The translations under genes were made by a program, and so were the position numbers. A DNA stretch of 64,000 nucleotides, from contig CAWUUH010000009.1 in the NCBI GenBank assembly GCA_963925735.1, positions 36,190-100,189 on the forward strand. Reading direction: 5' to 3'. Position 1 is the stretch's first letter; each line of letters opens with the position of its first letter. Shown piece by piece: positions 1 through 8,730 of this stretch. Source of the stretch: UBA4582 sp013204195. Its GTDB lineage: Bacteria > Pseudomonadota > Gammaproteobacteria > Pseudomonadales > Azotimanducaceae. The notes beneath the pieces are model-generated. The model saw only the letters and a list, made by a program, of their open reading frames with translations. It ran no database searches and was not told where the DNA came from.

Positions 1-197
1 AATACAACATCGAAGAGCCTTATGAGAAACTCAAGGTACTCACCCGCGGTCAATCCCTGAATCAACAACGGATCGAGGCGATGATATTGACGCTGGACTT
101 ACCTGAAGAGGCCCGCCAACAAATTCTGGCGTTAACCCCAGCGAACTATATCGGCGAAGCCGTGGCACTCACTGAAAGGCTGTTAAATAATGTCTAA
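1..197 (+). CDS. purB: Adenylosuccinate lyase, C-terminal end (partial)
   Basis: The last 64 codons of a gene that enters from the left edge, read from base 3 and ending in TAA at 195-197. The residues match the C-terminus of bacterial PurB: a helix with YEKLKVLTRGQ, then IEAMILTLDLPEEA and a final ALTPANYIGEAVAL. PurB splits adenylosuccinate to AMP and SAICAR to AICAR in purine synthesis. The purB-roxA neighbourhood is common in gammaproteobacteria such as Pseudomonas. The catalytic residues lie outside the window, so the call rests on the tail and the context. Confidence 0.85.
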   Translation, partial: YNIEEPYEKLKVLTRGQSLNQQRIEAMILTLDLPEEARQQILALTPANYIGEAVALTERLLNNV

Positions 198-233
198 CTC
201 GGCTTCGCGGCCCAACGAATCGATCAATCCATC

Positions 234-1358
234 GTGACCTGGTTCAAACACGCGGACATCACGTATGCACAATTCCAGCAGCACTACTGGCGAAAGCGCC
301 CGTGGCACGGCGAAAATTTACTCGATAACGCCTTAAGTAACATCGATAAGACGCTGAATAATAATGCATTATTTTCTCTTTCCGGAGATCCTATCATTGA
401 ATCTCGAGTCATCAGTGGCGCTCCAGCAGATTATCAGCTGGAACTAGGTCCTTTCGATATCGAGGGCCTGGCCAGCGGTGAAATGCTGATGATTCAGGGG
501 CTGGAACAACACCTTGAGGTCATCAGCGATCTTTTGACCAGCCATTTTGGGTTCCTGCCCCGCTGGCGTATTAACGACGTTATGGCCAGCTACGGTCATA
601 ACGGCGCTAGCTGTGGCCCCCATTTTGACCACTATGATGTCTTTCTACTCCAGATCCGCGGCGAAAAGCACTGGCAACTGGCGCCCGGGCCCTTTACCGA
701 CGATGACCTGCTGGCGGATGCTGATATCCGCCTACTAGCGACCTTTCCCTCCGGCGAAACACTCACTCAGCGCCCCGGAGACATCCTGTACATACCACCG
801 GGTGTTGGCCACTACGGGATAGCATCGGAAGACAGCCTGACACTCTCTATCGGTCTTCGAAATCCTACCCTGGCCGAAATGATATCCAGCCTGGCGGACC
901 AAATTACCGATGAGCTGGTAAACACCGAAACCCTCGATGATCGTCTAGGTGAACCGGCCAGCGGGTTGATGCCCGATGATATCCAACAATTACAAGCCAA
1001 GTTGATTCCTGAATTAACCCGCGCAGGCACCATCAGCCGCTGGTTCGGCTGTTACATGACCCAAGTGCAGGAACCAGACCTGATCACACCAGATGATGAC
1101 GCGGTAATCCACTGGCCAACGGCTAAGGGCACTTTAGTCTGTCATCTGCCAACTCGTCTTTGCCATCAGCAAGGCGCAGACTCTGGGATGATCTTCGTCA
1201 ACGGCGTCGCCAGCGAAGTTGGCCCTGAAGTGCTTCGCTGGTTCTCCGTTTTAGAAACACTGCGTAGGATTGATCTAGCAGACATTCCCGCAGATCCATC
1301 ACACCGGTCGGTGATCGACTGGTTGCTTCAGGAGGGTGCCGTTGCACTCATCCCTTAA
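234..1358 (+). CDS. roxA: Ribosomal protein uL16 arginine hydroxylase (JmjC cupin)
   Basis: A 374-residue protein of the RoxA/YcfD family, Fe(II)/2-oxoglutarate oxygenases that hydroxylate an arginine of ribosomal protein L16. The iron triad is visible: H130 and D132 in GPHFDHYD and H193 in PPGVGHYG. The N-terminal half is the double-stranded beta-helix (JmjC) and the C-terminal part is the winged-helix and dimerisation region usual in this family. The start is GTG at 234, which gives the standard N-terminus MTWFKHADI. It lies 36 bases after purB and is probably read with it. Confidence 0.9.
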   Translation: MTWFKHADITYAQFQQHYWRKRPWHGENLLDNALSNIDKTLNNNALFSLSGDPIIESRVISGAPADYQLELGPFDIEGLASGEMLMIQGLEQHLEVISDLLTSHFGFLPRWRINDVMASYGHNGASCGPHFDHYDVFLLQIRGEKHWQLAPGPFTDDDLLADADIRLLATFPSGETLTQRPGDILYIPPGVGHYGIASEDSLTLSIGLRNPTLAEMISSLADQITDELVNTETLDDRLGEPASGLMPDDIQQLQAKLIPELTRAGTISRWFGCYMTQVQEPDLITPDDDAVIHWPTAKGTLVCHLPTRLCHQQGADSGMIFVNGVASEVGPEVLRWFSVLETLRRIDLADIPADPSHRSVIDWLLQEGAVALIP

Positions 1359-1432
1359 CCGCCCAGCCACCCGTCTTGTATTGACTCATGTCGAGCAAGC
1401 ATCGAATCCCTGGCGCTGCCGAAGGTTCTTAC

Positions 1433-2917
1433 ATGTCAAATGATCTCCAGCTTAACCGTTGCCAGATAACCCACGTTGACTGGCGGGCGGCACAGAACAC
1501 CTTGTCAAACTTGCGTCGACAGGTATTCATCATTGAGCAAGGCGTGCCTCAAGAGGAAGAATGGGACGGCCAGGACGAAACCGCCCAGCACTGGCTCGCG
1601 ACTGATGCCGCTGGCATCGCCATCGGAACCGCTCGCCTCTTACCAAGCGGACAGATCGGCCGGATGGCGGTACTTAGCGACTATCGTGGCACTGGCATCG
1701 GGGCCACATTACTGGGCGCAGCAGTTAACCATGCGCGCCATCTGGGATTTACCACTGTTTTCCTCAACGCTCAGACCCACGCTTTAGGTTTCTATCAGCG
1801 GGCGGGCTTTACGGCTGACGGGGCTGAATTTATGGAAGCCGGCATCCCTCACTATCATATGACCCAGTCACTGATCCCGGCAGAAAGCCCACCTGTGCGC
1901 ACAATCGAGGCACCGGAGATCGCCCTGCTCGATTTCGACACCCTTGAGGCCGATTGGTCCGCTGACGGCGCAACCATCATCGCGGTTCGAGACCTGGTAC
2001 TCAGTCAAGAGCTCGAGCAGCCCGCAGAGATACTCAATGACGATGCCGATAAAACCCACTTGCACTGGCATGCCAAGCACCCATCGGGCGAGACTATCGG
2101 TGTCGTGCGTATGGATCTGGAAGGTAATATTTCGCGCTTGGCAGTCTTACCTGAACATCGCCATCGGGGCGTCGCTCGCGCACTTTTGGCCGCCGCGGTC
2201 GCCAGAGCCTACCGTTTTGGTTTGCCCGAGGCGCAATTTTCGGGCCTACAAAACCTGGAGCGTTTATTTACCCAAAGCGGCTTTACTCCCACTGGCGAGC
2301 CATTCATGGCTCACGGTCATCCGCACCAGATATACCAAAAAGACCTGTCCGTGGGCAACATAGAGCATCAGCGGCGGGAACAAAGCAGCATCGCCGACGA
2401 TACCGACATTGATATTCGCACCGACAAATTGGCACGAGACCATCAACCGGTACGACTGAGTCAGGAAGCCGAATTTCGCCAGGTCATTCTCGACATGTGT
2501 CAGCAGGCCCAGCAATCGATTCGAATCTGGTCGCCAATGCTTGATCACAAGCTGTTCCACTCCGACGAACTCAGTGAATGTATCTCTGCCTTGGCCCGAC
2601 GCAATCGCTACACCAGAATAGAGATTCTGCTGTATGACAGCCAGCGTGTAGTTAAGGCCGGCCATGCACTCGTGGATATCAGCCGCAAACTGTCGTCTTC
2701 CATCAGCATCAAGCTCGTCGACCCGGAACGCCGCCATCGGAATGACGAATTTGTTCTGGTGGACAATGAAGGCGTTATCTACCGATCGGATTTCGAGCAG
2801 TATGAGGGCAGCGCCAACTTTAGAGATATCACGACAAACAACCGTTTGGGTCGCCAGTTCAAGTCAGCCTGGGAAACCGGCTTGCACGACCCTAATCTGC
2901 GTCAACTGAAAATATAG
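1433..2917 (+). CDS. Tandem GNAT acetyltransferase with C-terminal PLD-like (DUF7931-type) domain
   Basis: Three domains are visible. Residues about 5-145 form a GNAT domain with the acetyl-CoA loop LSDYRGTGIGATLLGA and an ending resembling ElaA-type acetyltransferases (HYHMTQ). Residues about 150-300 form a second GNAT copy with LPEHRHRGVARALLAA. The remaining 190 residues resemble the DUF7931/phospholipase-D-like module (IRIWSPMLDHKLF, then a stretch rich in basic residues), but no HKD motif is visible. A start at 1388 is also open, but the ATG at 1433 has a GAAGG ribosome site 7 bases upstream and I prefer it. The gene follows roxA closely, as in many Pseudomonas relatives. The substrate is unknown. 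Confidence 0.75.
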   Translation: MSNDLQLNRCQITHVDWRAAQNTLSNLRRQVFIIEQGVPQEEEWDGQDETAQHWLATDAAGIAIGTARLLPSGQIGRMAVLSDYRGTGIGATLLGAAVNHARHLGFTTVFLNAQTHALGFYQRAGFTADGAEFMEAGIPHYHMTQSLIPAESPPVRTIEAPEIALLDFDTLEADWSADGATIIAVRDLVLSQELEQPAEILNDDADKTHLHWHAKHPSGETIGVVRMDLEGNISRLAVLPEHRHRGVARALLAAAVARAYRFGLPEAQFSGLQNLERLFTQSGFTPTGEPFMAHGHPHQIYQKDLSVGNIEHQRREQSSIADDTDIDIRTDKLARDHQPVRLSQEAEFRQVILDMCQQAQQSIRIWSPMLDHKLFHSDELSECISALARRNRYTRIEILLYDSQRVVKAGHALVDISRKLSSSISIKLVDPERRHRNDEFVLVDNEGVIYRSDFEQYEGSANFRDITTNNRLGRQFKSAWETGLHDPNLRQLKI

Positions 2918-2924
2918 CTGCCGG

Positions 2925-3413
2925 TTAACTGGGCATAGACAGGGCTTCGGCCGAGACCAATACACCATTGTTGTCGGCATAGAGATACTCGCCAGGGACA
3001 TACTCGATGCCACCGAATGTCACTCGCTCATTCAGCAATCCTATATCGCGCTTGACACTCTTCATGGGGTGACACGCCAGTGCCTGAACACCCAGGTCGA
3101 TCAAACCAATGATATCCACATCACGGATGCAGCCATTGATCACAATGCCCTGCCAATGGTTCTCAAAGGCCTTCTGGGCGAGGTTATCTCCCAGCAAGCC
3201 GCAACGCAGGCTACCGCCACCATCGACGACCAATACCTTGCCATGTCCCGGCAACGCAACCTGCTGAGCCACCAGGGAATTATCTTCATGGCATTTGATC
3301 GTGACGATCTGGCCACCAAAAGCACGGCGCCCACCAAAATTACGAAACACTGGCGCTGCCACCCGCACGAGATCCGGGTAAGCATCGCAAAGGTCGGGTA
3401 ATACAATTTCCAT
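2925..3413 (-). CDS. rraA: Ribonuclease E activity regulator RraA
   Basis: A 162-residue protein, the normal size for RraA. Family landmarks are present: FGGQIVTIKCHEDN near the N-terminus, VLVVDGGGSLRCGLLGD in the middle, INGCIRDVD, and GEYLYADNNGVLV near the end. In E. coli RraA binds RNase E and inhibits the degradosome. An upstream in-frame ATG would add 25 residues, but the ATG at 3413 has GGAG six bases upstream and gives the expected N-terminus. It is convergent with the acetyltransferase gene, with 7 bases between the stop codons, and divergent from the lytic transglycosylase gene. Confidence 0.9.
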   Translation of the reverse strand: MEIVLPDLCDAYPDLVRVAAPVFRNFGGRRAFGGQIVTIKCHEDNSLVAQQVALPGHGKVLVVDGGGSLRCGLLGDNLAQKAFENHWQGIVINGCIRDVDIIGLIDLGVQALACHPMKSVKRDIGLLNERVTFGGIEYVPGEYLYADNNGVLVSAEALSMPS

Positions 3414-3536
3414 ATCAATCTCCATCGCTATCAACAGGTCATTAAGCGGATCACAACCACCGTTCAGTAAGACGCAGCATTTGATCATCGACTAAAAGCC
3501 GCTAGACTCTAAGGCTAACTCGCTCAAAATGCCGCC

Positions 3537-4256
3537 ATGAGACAACCGTCCTGCGACACTCGCCACCTCAATACCCCGCTGCAGCGAGGCAGGTTGCGGC
3601 GACTCGCTCACCGTCAGCTTTTAACATTCTGCATTTTGCTTATCACGGCGCCGGTGTCGGCAGACATTTACATCTACCACGGGCCTGATGGCGAGCGCCT
3701 TTTCGCTGACAAGCCGATCATCGCCTCAGCGCCGGAATATACCCTTATCAAGCATCGCCGCATCCGGGACAACGCCAGCCCTATTCTCGCCAATCGTCCC
3801 CTTAAAGGGGCCACACTAGGCCGCAGTGCAGCAGACTATCGCAACTTAATTGAGGACGCCAGTGACCAATACCAGATCGACCCCTTGTTGGTAGAGGCCG
3901 TGATTCAAATCGAATCAGGTTTCAACCCAAATGCGGTATCCGGTAAAGGCGCCGCGGGTCTGATGCAATTGATGCAAGACACCGCAGCCGACTATCACGT
4001 CAACGATCGGTTTAACCCCCGTGAAAACATTCATGCTGGCGTCCAGCACCTGCGCTATCTGATGGACCGTTTCAGTGACCAGGTTCCACTGGTACTGGCT
4101 GCCTATAATGCTGGCGCTGGCAGCGTTGACAAGTATCGCGGTATTCCACCGTTCCCCGAAACCCGTCGCTACGTCATCAAGGTGCTTGAGCATCACATTC
4201 AACTGCGGGCCATCGACACCCATCGTCAACCCACTATGAGCGGCGGCGGTGGCTGA
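3537..4256 (+). CDS. Exported lytic transglycosylase with DUF4124 domain
   Basis: A 239-residue exported protein. A hydrophobic segment (residues about 28-42, FCILLITAPVSA) acts as signal peptide after a long basic N-region. A short DUF4124-like stretch follows (YIYHGPDGERLFADKP). The SLT domain covers about 95-210, with the catalytic glutamate in VIQIESGFNP, then GAAGLMQLMQDTA and LAAYNAGAGSV. Such enzymes cut peptidoglycan glycan strands to 1,6-anhydro ends in the periplasm. The stop codon directly abuts the stop of the convergent Lrp gene. Confidence 0.85.
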   Translation: MRQPSCDTRHLNTPLQRGRLRRLAHRQLLTFCILLITAPVSADIYIYHGPDGERLFADKPIIASAPEYTLIKHRRIRDNASPILANRPLKGATLGRSAADYRNLIEDASDQYQIDPLLVEAVIQIESGFNPNAVSGKGAAGLMQLMQDTAADYHVNDRFNPRENIHAGVQHLRYLMDRFSDQVPLVLAAYNAGAGSVDKYRGIPPFPETRRYVIKVLEHHIQLRAIDTHRQPTMSGGGG

Positions 4257-4694
4257 TCAGCGGCGGAATTTGGTTTCCAAAATCAGGGATGAGTTTGTTC
4301 GCTCAACGCCCTGCAGATTACCAATTAAGTCCAGCACCTGACTAATTTCAGCCGTTGAACCGGCGGCGATCTCCGCCATCAAATCATAATCACCACTCAC
4401 CGCATACAGCGCGTTGACCTGCGGAATGTTACGTAATTCCAGATGGGTACGACCGGTCAGCTTCTGATTGACCGTGATCAGCACATGGGCTGCGACCTGT
4501 TGGTCAGCATATTCTGCGCCAAACAACACCGTATATCCCTGGATCGTACCCAGGGCCTCAAGGCGTTTGATTCGACTATTGATGGTAGAGCGCGAAACCC
4601 CCAGCTTGCGAGCGATCTCCGAGGTACTGCTGCGGGCATTGTCACGCAAGCTGGCGATTAACTGCTGATCGAGATACTTCACTAACTTGCTCAT
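4257..4694 (-). CDS. Lrp/AsnC-family regulator, probable controller of lysine catabolism
   Basis: A 145-residue Lrp/AsnC protein: an N-terminal helix-turn-helix (SEIARKLGVSRSTINSRIKRL, residues about 24-44) and a C-terminal RAM effector domain including VSGDYDLMAEI. It is transcribed away from the lysine/saccharopine-type dehydrogenase gene across a 122-base AT-rich gap, the classical arrangement for a local Lrp-type activator or repressor of an amino-acid catabolic operon. The ligand is inferred from the neighbours to be lysine or an intermediate. No individual binding site can be assigned with confidence. Confidence 0.85.
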   Translation of the reverse strand: MSKLVKYLDQQLIASLRDNARSSTSEIARKLGVSRSTINSRIKRLEALGTIQGYTVLFGAEYADQQVAAHVLITVNQKLTGRTHLELRNIPQVNALYAVSGDYDLMAEIAAGSTAEISQVLDLIGNLQGVERTNSSLILETKFRR

Positions 4695-4816
4695 TTTTGT
4701 CGTTAATTTGCTCTATATTACTGCCAACTATTATATTTCAGCTATTCATTCTGCACTATATCTTCGTGAAACTGGCCCGGTACCCAACATACTCAACACC
4801 CGCCGAGGAGCACTGT

Positions 4817-5929
4817 ATGACCCAGCCAACCCCGATCGCCATTATCGGCGCCGGCAAGATCGGCGAAACGATCGTTGCTTTACTGCTAGAAACCGGCGAC
4901 TACAGCGTCACCTTGATCGATGCCTCGGCCGAGACATTGAATCAGTTTGAGGAACATCCCTTACTGAAACTCGTCCAGCAGGATGTGCAAGACGCCCCTA
5001 TGCTCGAAAAATCTATGGCGGGGCATTTCGCTGTCCTGAGTTCGACGCCGTTTTTCCTCACGAAAGTGATTGCCCAGGCAGCACTGAACGTCGGCTGTCA
5101 CTATCTTGATCTGACAGAAGATGTGAATAGCACCGACTTTGTGCGAGAGATCGCCAAAACTGCCAAATCAGCTTTTATCCCACAATGCGGCCTCGCACCG
5201 GGTTTTATCTCCATCGTCACCCAGCACATTGCCAATGGCTTTGATGAACTGGACTCGATCCGCATGTGTGTCGGTGCGCTGCCGCTGTATCCATCGAATT
5301 CTCTGAACTACAATTTGACGTGGAGTACGGACGGCGTCATCAACGAGTATTGTGAACCCTGCATCTGTATTGAGGATGGCAAGATGATTCACGCACCGGC
5401 ATTGGAGAACCTGCAGCATTTTTCTATGGATGGCATTCATTATGAGACCTTCAATACCTCTGGCGGGATTGGCTCACTGGCAGAGTCTATGGTCAGCAAG
5501 GTCAAAAGTCTGAGCTATCAGACCATTCGCTACCCAGGTCACCGCGATATCATGAAAACCCTGCTCCACGACCTGCGGCTCAAAGATCGTCGAGACCTGC
5601 TCAAGGACGTTCTTGAGAACGCCGTTCCGGCCACCCTGCAAGATGTTGTCCTGATCTTCGTCACCGTCAGCGGCAAGAAAAACCGGCGTCTCATTCAAGA
5701 AACCTATGCCAACAAAATCTACGGCAAGCAGATCAAGGGCGTGCAACGCAGCGCCATTCAAGTCACCACGGCCTCCAGTATCTGTGCCGTGCTCGATCTG
5801 CTCCACAACGGCCAGATTCCAACCCAAGGTTTCGTCATTCAGGAAGAGATTGATTTGGATCTGTTTCTCGGCAATCGATTTGGCCGGGTTTACGCTGCGC
5901 AGACGCATGCCAAAGGCTGCTCACACTAA
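4817..5929 (+). CDS. Saccharopine dehydrogenase family protein, probable lysine 6-dehydrogenase type
   Basis: A 370-residue NAD(P)-dependent oxidoreductase. The N-terminus holds a Rossmann motif (IAIIGAGKIGETIV), and CGLAPGF in the middle is typical of the saccharopine dehydrogenase fold. The start is the ATG at 4817 with GAGGAG 7 bases upstream; longer upstream readings lack a good ribosome site. Members of this single-domain length include L-lysine 6-dehydrogenase, which oxidises lysine to aminoadipate semialdehyde, and saccharopine dehydrogenases, which give the same product. No lysine-ketoglutarate reductase is present in the window. The semialdehyde dehydrogenase follows 14 bases downstream, so both readings fit lysine degradation. 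Confidence 0.75.
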   Translation: MTQPTPIAIIGAGKIGETIVALLLETGDYSVTLIDASAETLNQFEEHPLLKLVQQDVQDAPMLEKSMAGHFAVLSSTPFFLTKVIAQAALNVGCHYLDLTEDVNSTDFVREIAKTAKSAFIPQCGLAPGFISIVTQHIANGFDELDSIRMCVGALPLYPSNSLNYNLTWSTDGVINEYCEPCICIEDGKMIHAPALENLQHFSMDGIHYETFNTSGGIGSLAESMVSKVKSLSYQTIRYPGHRDIMKTLLHDLRLKDRRDLLKDVLENAVPATLQDVVLIFVTVSGKKNRRLIQETYANKIYGKQIKGVQRSAIQVTTASSICAVLDLLHNGQIPTQGFVIQEEIDLDLFLGNRFGRVYAAQTHAKGCSH

Positions 5930-5943
5930 GATAGGAGTTAACG

Positions 5944-7458
5944 ATGAAAATCCAAACTGCAATAGCCGAGACACTGACAGCCATTGGTGTGGCTCCGGCG
6001 CGCTATACTCAAGGTGACCTGGCTGTCACGAGCCCAGTGGACGGCCGAGTTGTGGCCCAAGTTCACACCACCGCCCTGACCGAGGTGGACACCATTGTCG
6101 CTCAAGCCAGCACGGCCTTTCAGGCCTGGCGTCAGGTTCCCGCACCCCGCCGAGGCGAATTGATTCGCCTGTTGGGCAATCACTTACGATTGCAGAAGGA
6201 CAATTTGGGTCGGCTCGTCAGTCTTGAATCAGGCAAGCTACTCCAGGAAGGGTTGGGCGAAGTCCAAGAGATGATCGACATCTGTGATTTCGCCGTTGGC
6301 CTGTCTCGTCAGCTCTATGGTTTGACCATCGCATCGGAACGACCAGAGCATAAAATGCAGGAAAACTGGCACCCTCTGGGGCCGGTCATGGTCATCTCGG
6401 CATTCAACTTTCCTGTCGCCGTATGGTCCTGGAATACGGCATTGGCGATTGTCTGCGGTAATAGTGTAATCTGGAAGCCGTCGGAAAAGACCCCCCTGAC
6501 AGCCCTTGCCTGCCAAGCTATATTCAGCGCAGCAATCGCTGAATTTGGTGATGCACCGGAACACCTGAGCCAGCTGCTGCTTGGCGATGCCAGCATTGCC
6601 AGCAAAGCATTGGATGATCCTCGAATACCCTTAATCAGCGCGACGGGCAGTTCGGCCATGGGCCGCGCGGTGGCGCCCAGGGTGGCTGCTCGTCTAGGCC
6701 GTACGATTCTCGAACTGGGGGGTAACAATGCCATCATTGTCTGCCCAAGTGCAGACCTTGATATGGCGGTACGCGCTATCGTCTTCGGGGCTGTGGGTAC
6801 CGCAGGACAACGTTGCACATCAACTCGCCGGCTGTTTGTTGAGGAATCCATCTATGCCGAATTGTACCAGCGACTGCAAGCAGCCTATGCCTCCGTCGCG
6901 GTTGGCAACCCCTTGGACGAGGGCACGCTGGTAGGACCGCTGATCGATCAACAGGCCTTTGAGCAGATGCAAGCTGCGCTGCAGACCGCCGCCGCTACTG
7001 GCGCCAAAATCACCGGTGGTGACCGCGTGACCGTCGCCGGCCTCGAAGCCGCGTTCTATGTGCGACCAGCACTGGTCGCCATGCCGACCACAGAAGCCAA
7101 CGTCAGCGTCGAAACCTTCGCGCCGATATTGTATGTCTTCAGTTACAAGACATTAAACGCGGCGATCGCCGCTAATAATGCGGTTCCCCAAGGTTTGTCC
7201 TCCGCTATCTTCACTAACGATGTCCGCGAGGCAGAGCGTTTCACTTCGGCGACAGGCAGTGATTGCGGTATCGCCAACGTCAATATTGGTACCAGCGGCG
7301 CAGAAATTGGCGGCGCATTCGGTGGCGAGAAAGACACAGGCGGTGGTCGCGAATCTGGTTCGGACGCCTGGAAAGGCTATATGCGCCGCAGTACCAATAC
7401 CATCAATTACTCATCGGAGCTGCCCCTGGCCCAGGGGATCAAATTCGACCTGGCATAA
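5944..7458 (+). CDS. Aldehyde dehydrogenase, alpha-aminoadipate semialdehyde type (ALDH7/AmaB-like)
   Basis: A 504-residue aldehyde dehydrogenase with the general-base glutamate in LELGGNNAI and the catalytic cysteine in GTAGQRCTSTRR. SAFNFPVAVWSWN and GSDCGIANVNIGTSGAEIGGAFGG (given by key parts: GIANVN, AEIGGAFGG) are characteristic of the ALDH7 group, which oxidises aminoadipate semialdehyde (piperideine-6-carboxylate) to alpha-aminoadipate. It follows the dehydrogenase by 14 bases with GGAG in the gap (GATAGGAG), so the two form an operon that would convert lysine to aminoadipate. The divergent Lrp protein is the likely regulator. Confidence 0.82.
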   Translation: MKIQTAIAETLTAIGVAPARYTQGDLAVTSPVDGRVVAQVHTTALTEVDTIVAQASTAFQAWRQVPAPRRGELIRLLGNHLRLQKDNLGRLVSLESGKLLQEGLGEVQEMIDICDFAVGLSRQLYGLTIASERPEHKMQENWHPLGPVMVISAFNFPVAVWSWNTALAIVCGNSVIWKPSEKTPLTALACQAIFSAAIAEFGDAPEHLSQLLLGDASIASKALDDPRIPLISATGSSAMGRAVAPRVAARLGRTILELGGNNAIIVCPSADLDMAVRAIVFGAVGTAGQRCTSTRRLFVEESIYAELYQRLQAAYASVAVGNPLDEGTLVGPLIDQQAFEQMQAALQTAAATGAKITGGDRVTVAGLEAAFYVRPALVAMPTTEANVSVETFAPILYVFSYKTLNAAIAANNAVPQGLSSAIFTNDVREAERFTSATGSDCGIANVNIGTSGAEIGGAFGGEKDTGGGRESGSDAWKGYMRRSTNTINYSSELPLAQGIKFDLA

Positions 7459-7485
7459 GCGCGGCTCAAGCCTTAACGCTTTGAT

Positions 7486-7525
7486 AAAAAAACGGCGGAC
7501 AGATTCATGAAGATTCTGCCCGCCG
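7486..7525 (-). terminator. Intrinsic terminator of the prpB-prpC operon
   Basis: Read on the minus strand, prpC is followed by a stem of CGGCGG (7520-7525 with 7493-7498), extended by a partly paired inner section around CAGA/TCTG, then seven U residues from the A run at 7486-7492. It lies 28 bases beyond the prpC stop. It may also slow transcription from the convergent aldehyde dehydrogenase gene, but the U tract favours the minus strand. Confidence 0.8.
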
Positions 7526-7553
7526 CTTAGTTTACCGCTTGAACGAAGACGCT

Positions 7554-8681
7554 TTAGCCCCGTTGGTCGATACTCGTATAGGCTCTGTTATCTGGTCCAA
7601 TATAATCCGCGCTGGGGCGGATCAAGCGATTATTGGAACGCTGTTCGATCACATGAGCAGCCCAGCCGGTAACGCGAGACATGACAAAGATGGGGGTAAA
7701 AATCTTGGTTGGAATGCCCATATAGTTATAGGCCGAGGCGTGGAAAAAATCCGCATTCGGAAACAGCTTTTTCTCGTCCCACATGGTCTTGGCAACCGCC
7801 ACTGAGATATCAAACAGGGTCGTGTCGCCAGCTTCATCAGCGAGCTTACGCGCCCATTCCTTAATAATATCGTTACGGGGATCATGGGTGCGATAGATCG
7901 CATGACCAAAGCCCATAATGGTTGCTTTGCTCTCGAGCATGGCCAGGATACCCGTTACGGCTTCTTCCGGTGTCTTAAACTTTTCGATCAGCTCCATCGC
8001 CGCTTCATTCGCACCGCCGTGAAGTGGGCCGCGCAGGGTTCCGATGGCAGCAGTTACACAGGAATACATATCCGACAGGGTTGCGGCACAGACTCTTGAA
8101 GCAAAGGTGCTGGCATTAAATTCATGCTCTGCGTACAGAATCAGCGAACAGTTCATCACTTGGCGATGCATCTCAGAGGGCGTATCGCCGCGCAGCATCT
8201 TCAGAAAGTGACCGCCAATACTGGCTTCGCCGGTATCGGTGTCAATTCGTACGCCATCATGGGTAAAGCGATACCAGTAACAGATAATCGCTGGCAACGC
8301 GGCCAACAGGCGGTCCGCTGCCTCTTGTTGCTCAGCGAAGGTTTTCTCTGGCTCCAGGTTGCCTAGCATAGAGCAACCGGTACGCATCACATCCATGGGA
8401 TGGGTGTCTTTCGGAATCAACTCCAGTACAGCCTTCAAGCTGTCAGGCAAACCACGCATCGCGGTTAACTTATCAATGTAGTCGGCCAGCTGCGACTTTG
8501 ATGGCAACTCGCCGTACAACAACATGTAGGCGACTTCCTCGAATTGTGCATTCGCCGCCAAGTCGTCGATCCCATAACCTCGGTAAGTTAACCCAGAGCC
8601 TTCCTTGCCGACCGTGCACAGGGCCGTTTCGCCTGCAGACTGACCCCGTAAGCCAGCGCCTCCCAGTTTTTTCTCAGCCAT
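7554..8681 (-). CDS. prpC: 2-methylcitrate synthase
   Basis: A 375-residue type I citrate synthase family enzyme. The N-terminus (GGAGLRGQSAGETALCTV, then SGLTYRGYGIDDLA) and the short length are typical of PrpC and not of the roughly 430-residue GltA. Catalytic-region signatures include LHGGANEAAMEL and GFGHAIYRTHDPRN. It condenses propionyl-CoA with oxaloacetate. It is the second gene after prpB (49-base gap) and ends at a strong terminator. No prpD, acnD/prpF or prpR is seen beside it, so the rest of the methylcitrate cycle must be encoded elsewhere. Confidence 0.88.
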   Translation of the reverse strand: MAEKKLGGAGLRGQSAGETALCTVGKEGSGLTYRGYGIDDLAANAQFEEVAYMLLYGELPSKSQLADYIDKLTAMRGLPDSLKAVLELIPKDTHPMDVMRTGCSMLGNLEPEKTFAEQQEAADRLLAALPAIICYWYRFTHDGVRIDTDTGEASIGGHFLKMLRGDTPSEMHRQVMNCSLILYAEHEFNASTFASRVCAATLSDMYSCVTAAIGTLRGPLHGGANEAAMELIEKFKTPEEAVTGILAMLESKATIMGFGHAIYRTHDPRNDIIKEWARKLADEAGDTTLFDISVAVAKTMWDEKKLFPNADFFHASAYNYMGIPTKIFTPIFVMSRVTGWAAHVIEQRSNNRLIRPSADYIGPDNRAYTSIDQRG

Positions 8682-8730
8682 CTGATTTTCCCCTATTTAT
8701 CCGTTGATATAAAAAGATTGTAGCGAACCG

